DNA of 5,359 nucleotides from an uncultured Bacteroides sp. (GTDB lineage: Bacteria; Bacteroidota; Bacteroidia; Bacteroidales; Bacteroidaceae), in NCBI GenBank assembly GCA_902388495.1, contig CABMPP010000064.1, positions 1 through 5,359 on the forward strand, given 5' to 3'. A program made the translations under genes and the position numbers. The notes under the pieces were generated by a model. That model had not been told where the DNA came from. It saw only the letters and a program-made list of their open reading frames with translations, and ran no database searches. This document shows, piece after piece, positions 5,350 through 5,359 of the stretch; within the stretch, counting starts at the first letter, position 1, and the number at the start of each line of letters is the position of its first letter.

Positions 5350-5359
5350 CCGCTTGCGG

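Noticed and set aside
1..5359. Flanking inverted repeats as terminal repeats of an insertion sequence
   Set aside because: No transposase or recombinase lies between them; the interior is a metabolic operon, and the repeat is itself hairpin-forming, which fits a dispersed palindromic repeat better.

Overview
The window looks like chromosomal DNA from a gut Bacteroides-type organism (phylum Bacteroidota). The support is indirect: moderate GC, protein sequences of the Bacteroides type, AT-rich starts without clear Shine-Dalgarno sequences, and palindromic intergenic repeats. I cannot name a species from sequence alone.

All four real genes lie on the minus strand and form one glutamate/glutamine-dependent acid-resistance locus. 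In transcription order they are glutamate decarboxylase gadB (5157-3721), a serine-type glutaminase glsA (3645-2677), a small six-TM cation-channel-like protein (2565-1825), and a GadC-type glutamate:GABA antiporter (1722-124). The gaps are 75, 111 and 102 nt. A strong hairpin with a U-tract (61-101) ends the unit 22 nt after gadC. No convincing gene lies on the plus strand.

The genes make a self-contained pathway. Glutaminase makes glutamate and ammonia from glutamine. The decarboxylase uses up a cytosolic proton turning glutamate into GABA and CO2. The antiporter swaps GABA for external glutamate. The exchange can move charge, so a channel in the same operon could act as an electrical shunt; that is inference. 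The channel is the most unusual part: where K+ channels have TVGYG it reads TVGSN, and its S4 segment has few arginines.

The non-coding DNA is unusually structured. The gadB-glsA and glsA-channel gaps each hold an inverted array of 7-8 nt units (GTGATA-type and GTTAT-type). Each array folds into a long hairpin that ends exactly 19 nt before the next start codon. The channel-gadC gap has a 15-bp direct repeat at its two ends, a GC hairpin, and a possible 24-codon leader ORF ending 3 nt before gadC. The gadB leader (5158-5314) carries a GC hairpin resembling the one before gadC. Finally, the whole operon is bracketed by a 35-bp inverted repeat (34/35 identical) at 1-35 and 5315-5349, probably halves of a dispersed palindromic element cut by the window edges.
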